64,000 nucleotides of DNA from Terfezia claveryi (taxonomy: Eukaryota; Ascomycota; Pezizomycetes; Pezizales; Pezizaceae): contig WHUX01000045.1 in NCBI GenBank assembly GCA_015179025.1, positions 186,001 to 250,000 of the forward strand, read 5' to 3'. Positions 12,401 to 22,386 of the stretch are shown piece after piece. Every line of letters starts with the position of its first letter. The stretch's first letter is position 1. Made by a program: the position numbers and the translations under genes. Below the pieces are notes generated by a model. The model saw only the letters and a program-made list of their open reading frames with translations, ran no database searches and had not been told where the DNA came from.

Positions 12401-12572
12401 ATTGTTCTATCTGGGCCTCTGTATACTGCGGGATGTTGGTTTGCCGACGTACAGAAGGGGTGAATGTCTGCCCGACTTTGTCGGGATTTTTGTTCTCTAG
12501 ATGATTAGAATATGCTCCCTAAGAAGCATACTTACTATTGCACTAGGGACAATGGCTTTTGTTGCTATTCAT
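9401..12572 (-). pseudogene. Plavaka/KDZ-like transposase
   Basis: Likely start ATG at 12572, giving an N-terminal zinc-finger-like stretch (SHCP.CN then YSNHLENKNPD) with two TAG stops. Further along come KLARFFTLSK (about 12000), SFKSGYTLWKQMDK (about 11870), YRNIIDCIKYLL, and a TGG-to-TAG stop in the GSWW.DQQ motif. A clear 48-bp intron (11579-11626, GTATGC..CAG) follows. The core shows SDQTHLTNFSGDK (about 11525), FRGDTLHTLLLGMLTHLMKW (about 10920), and STEICEASHKPLKDTYRWSN (about 10240), which fit the D, D and E regions of the family. The C-terminal part runs in one frame to 9401 with TAG stops (for example 10136). Full-length relatives are typically around 900-1,100 residues, so this is a nearly complete but inactive copy. 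Confidence 0.82.
11579..11626 (-). other. 48-bp intron in the Plavaka-like transposase
   Basis: Minus strand GTATGC..TTACAG. Removing it joins the DQQ codons to KLIPVGSALVPVLLVSDQTH in one frame, restoring the family pattern. Confidence 0.75.
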
Positions 12573-13410
12573 TTTCGCAGTTGGTATCTCGAAGTTGGGT
12601 AGATTCCTATTTCTTTGGTGAGTGGTAAAAAGAGAAGTTCAGTTTCAAATTTAGCTAGTCGGGTTGAATTTAGGTAGATCTAGCTCGTCGGAGTTGGTCT
12701 AGTGCCGTCGGGTTTCGACGTCGAGTTCCTTGGTGAAATATGAAAATAAAAGTAGAAAAGGAAGAAGAATCGAACGTGGGCCTTAAAATATATACAAAAA
12801 AATCAACTCAAACACAAGCCCAAACCACTACACTATAACTCATAATATATAAAAGATATATAAGAGGGTTATTTATAAATCATTACTCCAGAAATCTCGG
12901 AATAATTAAAGCGAAGTTGTTTGTGTTGTGCATATTGCCGTATTGTATATCTAGACCCATGCGTTTGTGATCAAATTCACCCTAAGTTGGCCAGCCTAGT
13001 GCCGTCGGGTTTGGACATGACCCGGTAAATTCATAGACCCATGCGTTTGTGATCAAATTCACCCTAAGTTGGTCAGCCTAGTGCCGTCAGGTTTGGACAT
13101 GACCAGTAGGTGCATTACATTGTATTCGTTTTGAAGTTTGACCACAAACGGTTATGATTTCAAAGGCCATCGCCAATGTAGTATAAAAGACCCGGCGTAC
13201 CCCGTCGTGTAGTCATGTCAATCATCATTCCTACTCTATGTACCGTATCCACAACAGCCACCTTTGCGTTGAGCGCAACACCAAGATATCGCTTATTTAG
13301 GCATATTTCCCTATAAGGTAATCCTCTATTTACCCAAACTCACACCCGACGCATAAGGAAGACAACCCGACTAACCCAGACTAGACTAACACGACCTATA
13401 TTTAACCCCA
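12573..13410. promoter_or_regulatory. divergent promoter region with an 82-bp direct repeat
   Basis: Non-coding gap between the minus-strand transposase and the plus-strand genes. It holds two direct copies of an 82-bp unit (12953-13034 and from 13035, the second nearly complete) containing CACCCTAAGTTGG and GCCTAGTGCCGTC. A TATAAAAG box lies at 13183-13190, about 220 bp before the ATG at 13411, and fits a plus-strand promoter. A related GCCTAGTGCCGTC-like phrase occurs near 12708. Confidence 0.6.
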
Positions 13411-14503
13411 ATGGTTACTCCTAAAAACCTAATTCAGAACTCGAAGACTGACTTGGGGTGGGACACTCGAGATGCCGACTACACATCATGGCGCAATGCT
13501 GTCAAGGACTATTGTGCCCAACATTCAATCCGAAGTTGGGCCTCAGCAAGCCAAAATGAGAAAGATGCTCTTATCATTGCTGCTCGCAGCCTAACTGGAT
13601 TTAGGACTTCCATAAGGAATCGACTGGCTGGTGGGTCCGAGTCCCACAAAAAGGCACTAGAGGCACTGCTACAAGATTGCCTGAAAAAACGTTCTGAGAC
13701 TTCCAAAAACCTGGCTATCAAGCGTGCTCGAAAGAGGGCACATGCTCACGAGAACTCCGACGAAGAAGACGACATCTCCGACGCCGACGAAGCTGCAGGA
13801 CCGCGGTGGCATTCTGGGTGTGTGATCCTGAGATAGCAGAGCATAGGGATATCAACGGGTGGATCTGGATGAACGGGATCGGAGGAATTTAGTGTTATTC
13901 AGACAAAGACTCTAGACGGGATTTGGGACATGGTCAAAGCTCATGTTCCTGCCGATAGAAAGGTTCGAGAAATTTTGGGCGCACTCAAGGACCCGAACCC
14001 TCCTAACCTCAGCTTTCCTGCCGACTATACCAGTCTCCATTCTGACGTGGAGGTGAAGGCATTTTTCCGAATGTCTAAAAGTGACCGGTACGCCTAATGG
14101 TTTTACTCCATTCTGTACCCCCAAGAGCCAATACCCCCCCCGAGCCCGTCCTTACTTCGAACTTGAGAAGTTTATCCCCCGGAACGAATATGAAGATTTT
14201 GCCGAGGATTCTGATGCGAACGTACGCAATGTCGCTGGGGTCCGTCGGCGTCGGATGCCTACAAAAGACCATACTTTCGAACAACGCAAGTATGAACTCC
14301 ATGGAAGAGTGGACCGCCAGCGGGAAACCCTGAGCGATATCAAGAAGGAGCACAAGCGCCTCTTCCCAAATGCAGGCATCATCGATTCCGATGATGAGGA
14401 TTACTGCTACATTCGATGCCTCAAACGGCCAAAAATTACCTCTGGTCCGCAACTCGTCAAGGCACGTCAGGTGGTAGCCATAGGGCTCGGGCTACTCAAT
14501 TGA
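13411..14503 (+). pseudogene. unknown gene carried by the Plavaka-like transposon
   Basis: The first open part (13411-13836) begins MVTPKNLIQNSKTDL and has a basic region (SKNLAIKRARKRAHA) followed by an acidic run (NSDEEDDISDADEA), as in a small nuclear protein. After a stop and a frame change it continues as TKTLDGIWDMVKAHVPAD (about 13902 on), then in a third frame to 14503 with FIPRNEYEDFAEDSD, RRRRMPTKDHTFEQRKYEL and a second acidic patch (DSDDEDY). I do not recognise a known domain. Frame changes may be unplaced introns or damage. A T-rich tract follows at 14636-14720, so I treat it as separate from the DUF6532-like gene downstream. It may be an accessory DNA-binding protein. Confidence 0.5.
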
Positions 14504-15002
14504 ACCGACTCTTGGGCGTTCGATGGGTAGTGAGCAAAGTTCGCGGGTTGAACGCAGCCCAATACCATTGGGAGACGATAAATGGTCAGCATGCATGAAT
14601 GACTTTGTACGTCATAGTGTGGTTTTTTCGTCGTGGTGGGTTTTTTTCTTTTTTTCTTTTTTTCTTTTTGTTTTCCTGTCGGGATAATCTTTCACCTCTT
14701 CTAAATCTTTCGGGTTTTTTTCGGGTTAGTCGGATTTATTTAGGGTTAGTAGGGTCTTTTTATGATTAGTGGGTTTTGGTCTGGTTGAGTCGGGTGTTTA
14801 TCTAGATAGGGTTGCCATTGAAGGAAATAGATAGCAATGGAAGTAGTTAGGCGGTTATGAAGTGCCAACCCAGACTGGGTCATGAACACAATGGACTAAA
14901 TTCCCGACTTCTCCCCTCAACTTGCCATCCCCATCCCTTTCACATATCCCCATCCCTGTTCACATATCCCTGTTATCCTCTTTGTTCCCCATCCCTGTGC
15001 AT
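14504..15002 (+). promoter_or_regulatory. T-rich spacer between the two accessory genes
   Basis: Contains a T-rich run (14636-14675) like a fungal termination region, degenerate GGGTTAGT/GGGTTTTT repeats (14710-14795), and a pyrimidine-rich stretch with CATATCCC repeats (14930-14990) that resembles a promoter leader for the next gene. No ORF is supported. Confidence 0.4.
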
Positions 15003-16623
15003 AATGTCCAACAAGACCTAAAAAGATCCAAAGTTCACCAAGTGGCTCTAGACGTCAAGCACTTACGGAAGAGGACGAAGAGGATGAAGATGAAGAGACT
15101 GGTCTACAGCCTCCTCATCTGCACAGTCCCCAAACGACGTGCTGCGTCGGATGGAGCACGTCCCACAGAAAAGTGCGCATTGATTACAGTACACTGCTCC
15201 CACCAAGTTCTACAGCACATCCACTGAGTTCCAGGCAGCGAGTAAGTACGCCCCACCTAAATCAGGATGAGTCTGGCTAACCATGATGTAGTCCTCTCCA
15301 CCACCGCTCTCTGCTGGCAGAGAGCAGCTGTGTACTGAGTCCAGTATGAGTGGACTCAGTTTGAGTAATGCGCTAAGTGATAGGTTCAGCTTGGACTCCG
15401 AAGATCAAATACAGCTTGACTACAGGGTGCCGAAGCCGCTTCGCGTCGGACCGAAATCAAGGTCATTTTTACAATTCCAGAGCAATACAAGGAACTAACG
15501 TCACGAGCGGCCTCGCATGTGCGGGACTATACTTTGTTCGGAAATCCAATGCTCAATGCAGAGGAAATCCAGCAATTGTTGTCCGTAAGCTGGATCAAGG
15601 CCCAACAGGAAACTGGCCAAGTACTAAACCATATGAAACTAGCAAACACCCATGTATGTAATGTTCCCTATCTGTAACGTGGATCTTAATCTAGGCATCA
15701 CAGCTCCGCAGCATACATTCACGAACTAGATCACATCTGGTTTACGAATGTAAACACAGCATTGTGAGCTCTTCGGGTTGAACAAGCTGTCTCAAGGTGA
15801 GATAGCTACGCAAGTGAACTACCTGTTAGTACAGGATCGCTTCATTTGCCGGGAGGATGGACGAGAGGTAAAACTTCCTTCCAGCGTCGGAAGCCTGACA
15901 TGTCTAACATGATTAATACCCATACAGACCCACCAGAGGCATTTCCGAGCCACCGAAATCAGGGAGATCATTTTCCGAAAATATTTCGTCACGATTAAAA
16001 TGCGGGGGAACTTCGATGCAACCTTCTTTGATTCAATCAATGAAGTGTTCATTTGCCTGGTGGCCTCTGCGATGCGTCATTGCCTAAAGGCATGGATGAC
16101 AGGGTATATGTAGAACCCCCGAAAACGGAGGTTTTCAAATATGATACGACCGTCAGTATGTACTTCTAATCCGACGTAGGGAGATAACTTTCTGATGTGT
16201 ATAGCGACATATAAACGGTTTTTGGCCACCTGGAATGCCCACCCCAGCAACGTGCGTACGCTTCTATTGGCGGCTATAAAGGCTGATATACACACACGTT
16301 TGGCCACCTTACTGCAAAAGGGGAGTCTGGAATCAGACCAACCCCTGAAAATCGGTGATGCCTCGGCCTTTGAGGCCGAGCTCACACAGGAACTTCACGA
16401 GGCCACACAAGCAATTCAGCTTGCGAGGCAAAGGATTCCCGACGCCTTTCGGCGGCGAGCGACCAGGGTAAGGATCAAGACCACTTCTGTAAGTTTTAGG
16501 TCTTTCTATATACTCATAACTAGTCACCCAAGGCTAACTCGACCTTGAATGTGAAGCCAATGAAAACGAGGAGACCAATGATGAAGAGGAGAGCGACAAT
16601 GAAGATGACCTGGATGAAGAATA
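15003..16623 (+). pseudogene. DUF6532-like gene carried by the Plavaka-like transposon
   Basis: Begins at a possible ATG (15003, MSNKT then a stop) and includes an acidic Glu/Asp patch (about 15070-15100). The body reads IPEQYKELTSRAASHVRDYT, then LFGNPMLNAEEIQQLL (about 15490-15650). A 41-bp intron (15654-15694) precedes LRSIHSRTRSHLVYECK; a 60-bp intron (15868-15927) precedes RHFRATEIREIIFRKYF and VASAMRHCLKAWMTG; another intron starts at 16103. A helical segment (YKRFLATWNAH, about 16205) and a final acidic tail ending DDLDEE before TAA at 16621-16623 follow. One TGA near 15782 and a few frame problems make it a likely pseudogene. The pattern of conserved blocks resembles fungal DUF6532, a family without known function; the link is from memory. 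Shares sequence, one intron site and the acidic tail with the gene at 245-3934. Confidence 0.6.
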
Positions 16624-16779
16624 AGTACCCAGGATTTATAGGGGTTTTTTTTTTTGCTATATGTATTTTTTGCTTTTTTTTATTGTTTTTTTTTGTGCAT
16701 TGATTAGCTAGCTAGAAGTCAAATACCATATGATTCCGATATCAAAGTAGAACCTGTACAATAGCGAGTGATGTTTTCC

Positions 16780-17335
16780 CGACGTAAAAGGGCGGGAGCC
16801 CAGCGTTACGAACGTGAGATCAGAAGGAGGCCTGAGTTGAGGACGGGCCGACATGTGCGCAAGCGTTGGTGAAGAAGCTCGGTAGTGGAACAGCGTCATG
16901 AACGGTTGTGCAATTCGGATTAACATCAGGAATACATGCGCACCTTACATAGACGTCTAAGACGTGGGTTCACCGACCAAATGCGTCGGGATATACCTTG
17001 CCATCAAGGCTTGCATTACAAACGCGGGGGCAATGTCCCAGTGCATTCCAGACGTAAGAGCAACTGCCAAGAATTGGTCTTGCATCCCAGGCGTGTGAGC
17101 AACATCCCAGTACGTCCCAGAAGCGAGAGCAACTGCCAAGAATTGATGTTGCGTCCCAGGCGTGTGATCAACATCCCATGACGTCCCAGACACAATGGCA
17201 ACTGTCAAGCATTGATGTTGCATCCCAGGCGTAGGTGCAGCGTCCTAGTGCGTCGGGACGCTCACGAACCAAGCGTTCTCATCCTGATCTTGAGTTATCG
17301 TCCCATGTGTTACAAGCATCGGACGCACAGGACGC
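16780..17335. repeat. right subterminal repeats, including a 69-bp unit three times
   Basis: Three tandem copies of a 69-bp unit (about 17040-17246) share CAACTGCCAAGAATTG and CATCCCAGGCGTGTGA, spaced exactly 69 bp apart. CGTCC/GACGTAAG words flank them on both sides and match the left end in inverted orientation. Confidence 0.75.
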
Positions 17336-17354
17336 AAATATTATTTTTGCTGAT

Positions 17355-17541
17355 GCATCACAATCGATGAGAGCTGATATTACCACTGTTTTACCATTGA
17401 ATTTAACAGTTATTGGTACTACAAAATGCTCACCAAACAAGCGAGATTCATCAACAGACATAGGTGCAGGCAAAGAAAACGCAGACAAAGATAAATGGCC
17501 CTGGGCAGGTCCTTTGCTAGTGTCAGTAACTAGGCAAGGGA
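17355..17541 (-). pseudogene. pol: Gypsy A pol (5' part): start of protease
   Basis: Minus-strand retropepsin start with DESRLFGEHFVVPI and the catalytic-type ALIDC.AS motif, truncated by the DNA transposon directly after the Ala-Ser codons. The expected Gly of DCGAS is Asp here (GGA/GAT change). The other half lies at 9064. Confidence 0.85.
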
Positions 17542-18751
17542 CTACCCTTTTCCCGATTCTTCAACCTTTTCAATCCTTGATTCGGATATGGCGTGGGCGG
17601 CCAGGGATCGGTTCTTGCGGAGGGGACATGCCGCGATGAAGTAGTCCCCTTTCCTACAGGCAATGCATAACCCATTGTTACGGCGACGTTCCCTCTCTTC
17701 TTGTGTCAGGCGGGGCCTTCCTGATGATAAATCCATGGGGGTGGTGCCGCCCGCCACCAGAGATGGGTGGGCTGGCTTATTGGCTGTAGCTTGGGTCTGA
17801 GGGCTAGAGTTCGGGGGTCGAGTTTGTTGCTGGAGGTGCTGGGCTTTAATAGGAGGCCAATAGGTACTGGGGACGCTAACCTGGACTCTCAACCTAGCTA
17901 TCTTTTGCTCCATCTTGGATGCCTGATCAATGAATTCATCCAGGGTTTTGATATTTGGAGATTGGAGGAGGGCCTGTTTGAGCTCAATATTGAGGCCTTC
18001 CTCGAACTGTTCCAGCTTCACCTGATCGTTCCACTCCACCTCTACTGCCAACCTTGAGAATTCTGCCACGTATGTTGAGAGGTCATGGCCCTTCTGTTTT
18101 AGTGCTCGGAGAGCGCGAGTTGCTGTACCCACGGGGTCTGGGTCTCCGAAAGGCACGGTCGAGGATTGTAAGCAGAGCAGCAACATCAGGGAGGTTGAAG
18201 CGGTCATCGAGCACATAGGGTTGGACCTGGTCCAAAGCTCTGCCCTCCAATAGGCCGTATACATAAGCTAATCGATGCTGAACGGTAGGGAATTTTGCAG
18301 TATCCCCAGTTAGTTTGATTTTGATGGAATTTTTCCAGGCTTTCAGGCGAGTCCTGTCGCCATTGAACTTTGGTGGGGTAGGGAGATCCTGGGTCTTGGG
18401 TACCTGTAGTGCTTGGGGTGCTGGGGCTGCTTGGATTGTGTCTAGGGCTCTATTCAGGCTCTGGATGGTCCTTCTTTCATTGATCAAGTCGTTCTGGGCG
18501 GTTGTGAGGTCAGCCTGGCAGGAAAGGAGGTCTTCGGTGAGTATCGTGACCTCGTCATTAGTTCTGGTCTGTTTTTGTTGGCCTTCATATATGGCTAATT
18601 CTAGTCGTTGGCCTAAGGCATCCGCCGCCAGGTATATATCGATAATGGTCTGATGATAGCTGCCGAAATCGGCCTGGTTTATTGGAATGGGTAGAGCTTG
18701 CCAGGCTCGAAATCTGGCTGCGAGCATGGGAGTGGTGTCTTGGGCAGCCAT
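17542..18751 (-). pseudogene. gag: Gypsy A gag
   Basis: Capsid/nucleocapsid protein from ATG at 18751 (MAAQDTTPMLAARF). A coiled-coil-like stretch (about residues 35-100) is followed by the gag core (PPKFNGDRTRLKAWKNSIK, HRLAYVYGLLEGRA). A one-base gain near 18155 shifts the frame; the protein continues in the next frame with TATRALRALKQ and TYVAEFSRLA. The zinc knuckle near 17660 reads CIACRKGDYFIAAC, with the His of CCHC replaced by Tyr (CAC to TAC). Ends at TAG just after the slippery heptamer. Confidence 0.88.
17548..17554 (-). promoter_or_regulatory. putative -1 frameshift heptamer at the gag-pol junction (A)
   Basis: Minus strand TCG GGA AAA G contains G GGA AAA in the gag frame, shortly before the gag stop. 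The -1 frame is open from here into protease. The same heptamer is at the same place in B and C. Confidence 0.55.
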
Positions 18752-18775
18752 TGAGCGTACCGGTTGATCAGAGTG

Positions 18776-18784
18776 ATCCAACGT
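18776..18784 (-). other. candidate self-priming site of Gypsy A
   Basis: Two bases inside the end of the 5' LTR the leader reads ACGTTGGAT on the minus strand. It is the exact complement of ATCCAACGT inside the LTR (19135-19143), downstream of the LTR TATA box, so the transcript's 5' region could fold back as primer, as in Tf1/sushi elements. Confidence 0.5.
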
Positions 18785-18786
18785 AG

Positions 18787-19361
18787 TGTAACGGGGGCTC
18801 AGGGGACAAGGCGACCAAGGGGTACACCGGGGCGAGGACAGGAACAAGGTGAGACACACGTAGGAGCGCTATGTATGTAATTAGGGGAAAGGCTAGGGGC
18901 AAGGCAAGGGCAGGGCTAGGGTAACACACACACATACGTAAGAACGCTACGTGTGTGACTGGGGAAGGCTGAGACGGGGGACAAGAGTAAGAGGCACGAG
19001 ACACATGGAAGCGGTTGCCGCGTGTGTCGGAGGGAGGCAGCTGTGCTGCAGAGTAGTTCACGAGACAAGGGGGGGGTGTACAAGGGAGGTGCACAAGCGC
19101 TGGGAGAGGCAAGGTCCTGTATTGGATATACAAGACGTTGGATGGGGATCCAATGAGAGGGCGGAGGGACGAAGATATATATACATGATTCTAGGCCAAG
19201 GCCGTGGAAGGAATAAGCTTTTCGAGATTCCTATCTTGGAAGCTAAGATAACAATCACCCATCGACGACACCCGAACAAGCCTGTTCGAGTGATAAAACA
19301 GCACGACACCCAAACAAGCCTGTTCGAGTGTCAAATCAAGACTAAGAATACGGTTATGACA
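18787..19361 (-). repeat. 5' LTR of Gypsy A
   Basis: 575 bp, same length as the 3' LTR and very similar. A TATATATA box lies near 19175-19182. Followed by the right target copy GGTGT at 19362-19366. Confidence 0.92.
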
Positions 19362-19569
19362 GGTGTTATGACACACATCCTAAGACATAGGCGTACCGGC
19401 GTGGACTCTGAGGGGGCAGTGTCAGGAGGACAACTATCGTCTATGGCATGCCGTTAACTCTCAGTTTGCCTTTAAGTCATCGCCAGCGTCGGGGGCCGCA
19501 AAGGCAAACTGCAATCGTTTGTAATAATAGCCGATATGTTACGGAAGGCCAAGACGTATCCCAGAATCC

Positions 19570-21087
19570 TATTGCTAACATTTATCTAGGTTCAAGAGCT
19601 CTATAAGGCTATAGTAGCTAGCCCACAACGCCTAGCACAATCCAAGGAACTCCAAACTGATTCCCGATCACTCATAGGCCTCATCCAGGATGTAAAAACC
19701 CAGTGGAACTCAATCTTTGAAATGCTTACCCGAGTATTGAGGCTCTAGTGCTACATTGAGCAATGGATCTCTCTAGCTACAACAGATAGCAAGTACTCCG
19801 AGTTGTAGTTGAGTCAAGAAGAGTGGAACCAAGTTCAGGAGGCTACTATTTTCCTGAAACCATTATCGGATTATACTTATGCTATCTCTATAGAGCACTA
19901 TGCAACCATACACAATGTGTTTTTCATCTACAATGACATCTTTGACCACATCGAAAAACAGCGGAAACATATACATAAACTTCTGGCTAGTCCTACATGG
20001 GCTCCAGGATTTCTCTCCGTAACTAAAGCGTGTCAGGAGATCTTCAAGAAGTATCATTCTAAGATGGAAAAACAATCTCTCATCTACAACCTGGCTATCC
20101 TCCTTAATCCTTTGAAGAAATTATCCTTGTATACAGACTGGGGAAATCTCATAGTCCGAGATCCAAGTGGGATGCAGCAGAACAGGAACACTATTGCATA
20201 CGCGGAGTATTACAAGTACGTATGAATTCAATCTGTGTATCCTATTTTGACCCATGTGATTTACGTGGAATGAGATTTTCCGTGACACAAGATTTTCTCT
20301 GACATAAGATTTTTCTATGACATAATATTTTTCTATGATACGAGATTTTTCTGTGACATGAGATTTTTCCGTGACACCAAATTTTCCATGATAAACAGAA
20401 AACCAATTCTTAGCAAATTCTGTAATCAGAGTTCAGTTCGAAGATTATTTTGATCATAATTACACCAAATATGCGCCAGAACCCCAGCTTTATAATACAT
20501 AAGTCAATAATGGAGAACAATCCTATATCATGTGTCAACTACAAGAGCGTACAATAGTGCATTCGGAGAATGTACCAGAGATCAAAAGATACCTATACAT
20601 GCCAGTAACAATACTGAATGGGAAATGTTCCCTCTCCTGGTGGAAAGTCTATGCTAATAAATATCCTGCGCTGATACGTATGGCGAAGGACATATTGAGT
20701 ATTCCACTCACATCTGTACCAGTAGAGTGAATATTCAATAGTGCTCGGAATATTTTGCTGTACTGATGCAACAGAATGGGTCACTAAATAATAACAGCGC
20801 TGATGTTGACCAAATCCTGACATACTATACAGGCCAAATACAGAACCCCACAGGCCCAAATTGCGCCAGTACATGTAGAAGAAGTTATAGCTGATCTGGA
20901 TGAAGGTGAGGTACTGCTAGCGAGATAGGCTCTCATTTATGATGCAGACTTCCTCCACCATATGTTACAACAATCCCTAGATACCGTACAGAGACAGATA
21001 GATACAGATTCAGATACAGATTATGACATGAATATAGATAGGAATAATGTGATGGAGGAGTACCTCCAAAATGACCTGGGAGACTGA
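19570..21087 (+). pseudogene. hAT-family transposase relic
   Basis: Plus-strand remnant of a hAT transposase. Diagnostic stretches are DVKTQWNSIFEMLTRVLRL (about 19690-19745), the ORF 19809-20225 (PLSDYTYAISIEHYATIHNV), and the C-terminal dimerisation region SWWKVYANKYPALIRMAKD (about 20635) followed by LSIPLTSVPVE and a stop before IFNSARNI. An acidic end (DTDSDTDYDMN) follows. Several TAG/TGA stops and a repeat insertion (20270-20395) show that it is dead. The N-terminal BED region and terminal repeats were not found. Confidence 0.78.
20270..20395 (+). repeat. imperfect tandem repeat of about 18 bp
   Basis: About seven imperfect copies of a unit like GATTTTTCTATGACATAA, lying between coding pieces of the hAT relic, possibly inside an old intron. 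Confidence 0.7.
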
Positions 21088-21770
21088 GAGTTCAACAATA
21101 TGGGCCCATCGCATAGTTTCATAGAAGATTCTATATTAGGTTTGTTGAACTCGTTCTATCGAAGTCTATTGTGGGGGCAAGAAGTAATACTATCCCTATT
21201 AACTCCATATTGAAGCAGGAAGCGCCATGCATCATAGTCGGTGAGTCTGATACTATCAATAGCAAGCAGGTTTCAGAAAAAACTGTGACCTACTCAGCAT
21301 AGGAACTACAAGGTATGAGAGGGTAGGTAATGGTTGGTAGGGATTGATGTGTATGTCCATGTAGAGCATGCTGGTAGGTAATTATTCGTGCAGGTTCGGT
21401 AATGTGAAGTATGTTGGAGTACATTTTTATTTAGGTTTTCATTTGTTTTGAATGATATATAGGAGGGGAGAAGTTTTAATGGATTAGTTTTGTCTATGGT
21501 GGGCCACAAAAGAGCAGTGTAGGGCTAAGTTGAGAATTATATGATGTCACAGTTTATACAAAGGTAAGGATTGATATTGGGGTATGTTGCTTGGGAATTT
21601 CTCAGTTAGTTTAGGTTTTTATGTACATGCAATAAAGATAGATGGTGATTCCTTGAGAGGGAGTAGGAGTATGCAGAAATTGAGAATGCAATATGAATAA
21701 ATCTAAGTCATATAAGCAACCCAACCGGTGAAGATTATAGAAGTAAACCAAAGAAAACAAAGAACAAGTT
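21088..21770. other. no gene seen
   Basis: AT-moderate sequence with only short ORFs between the hAT relic and Gypsy B. It ends with AAGTT (21766-21770), the left target copy of Gypsy B. Confidence 0.55.
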
Positions 21771-22350
21771 TATCACAACTGTGTTCTTAGTCTTAATTTG
21801 ACACTCGAACAGGCTTGTTTGGGTGTCGTTGATGGGTTATTGTTATTGTTGCCCTCAGCATTACCTACGACGCAGGTGATAGGTTATTGACATTGTTGCC
21901 TTTATCATCACCTGTGATCACAGGTGATGGGTTATTGTTACCTTGCTTGGCTTCCGAGATAAGAGATCTTGGGAAGCTTATTCCTTTCATTGCCCTGACC
22001 CAGAATCATGTATATTTAGCCCCTGTCCCTCGTACAGTCATTGGATCCCTATCCAACATCTTATATATCCAATATAGGACCTTGTCTCTCCTAGTACTTG
22101 TGTACTTCTCTTGTGCACCCCATTGTCTCGTGAATAGCTCTGCAGCACAGCTGCCTCCCTCCGACACACACGGCAACTGCCTCCGCGTGTCTTGTGTCTC
22201 TTGCCCACTGCCTTTCTCTCCCTCGCCCTTGCCCCCGTCCTAGCCTTTTCCCCTAGTCGCACACGTAGTATTCCTACATGAGTGTTACCCTAGCCTTGCC
22301 CTTGCCCTGGCGTACCCCTTAGTCGCCTTATTCCCAGAGCCGTTGTTACA
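21771..22350 (+). repeat. 5' LTR of Gypsy B
   Basis: 580 bp, starting TATCACAACTGTG (the usual TG start mutated to TA) and ending GTTGTTACA. Contains palindromic CACCTGTGATCACAGGTG, which in the 3' LTR reads as a CCTGCGATCGCAGG type palindrome. Confidence 0.9.
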
Positions 22351-22352
22351 CT

Positions 22353-22361
22353 ACGTTGGAT
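22353..22361 (+). other. candidate self-priming site of Gypsy B
   Basis: ACGTTGGAT two bases after the LTR. The LTR string at 22051-22059 is ATCCAACAT, complementary except for one position. Confidence 0.4.
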
Positions 22362-22386
22362 CTTCTCGACCAACTGGTATACTGTC

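Larger units (their letters stand above)
9065..17354. mobile_element. Plavaka/KDZ-like DNA transposon with three genes, inserted in Gypsy A
   Basis: An 8.3-kb insertion interrupts the retropepsin codons of Gypsy A: the upstream half (ALIDC..AS) ends near 17355 and the downstream half (SGIAF) resumes near 9064. The ends are inverted copies beginning ATCAGCAAAAA, followed by subterminal arrays rich in CGTCC/GGACG. The target duplication is uncertain (GCAC on the left, GCAT on the right). Inside are a Plavaka-like transposase on the minus strand, a divergent promoter region, an unknown gene and a DUF6532-like gene on the plus strand. All are damaged. Plavaka elements belong to the CACTA/KDZ group; that name rests on protein motifs recalled from memory. 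Confidence 0.8.
4741..19361 (-). mobile_element. Gypsy element A (chromovirus type), interrupted by a DNA transposon
   Basis: LTR retrotransposon on the minus strand with equal 575-bp LTRs (4741-5315 and 18787-19361) and a perfect 5-bp target duplication GGTGT (4736-4740 and 19362-19366). Internal order on the minus strand is gag, protease, reverse transcriptase, RNase H, integrase, chromodomain. The protease codons are split by the transposon at 9065-17354; without it the element would be about 6.3 kb, a normal size. All reading frames carry stops or frameshifts, so it is non-autonomous. Confidence 0.93.

Noticed and set aside
14710..14795. GGGTTAG-like words resembling telomere repeats
   Set aside because: Units are irregular in length and mixed with GGGTTTTT; not a tandem TTAGGG array.
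19455..19512. Inverted CAGTTTGCCTT / AAAGGCAAACTG pair as a MITE
   Set aside because: Only 11-12 bp arms, 30-base loop and no target duplication; could be chance or the edge of the hAT relic.
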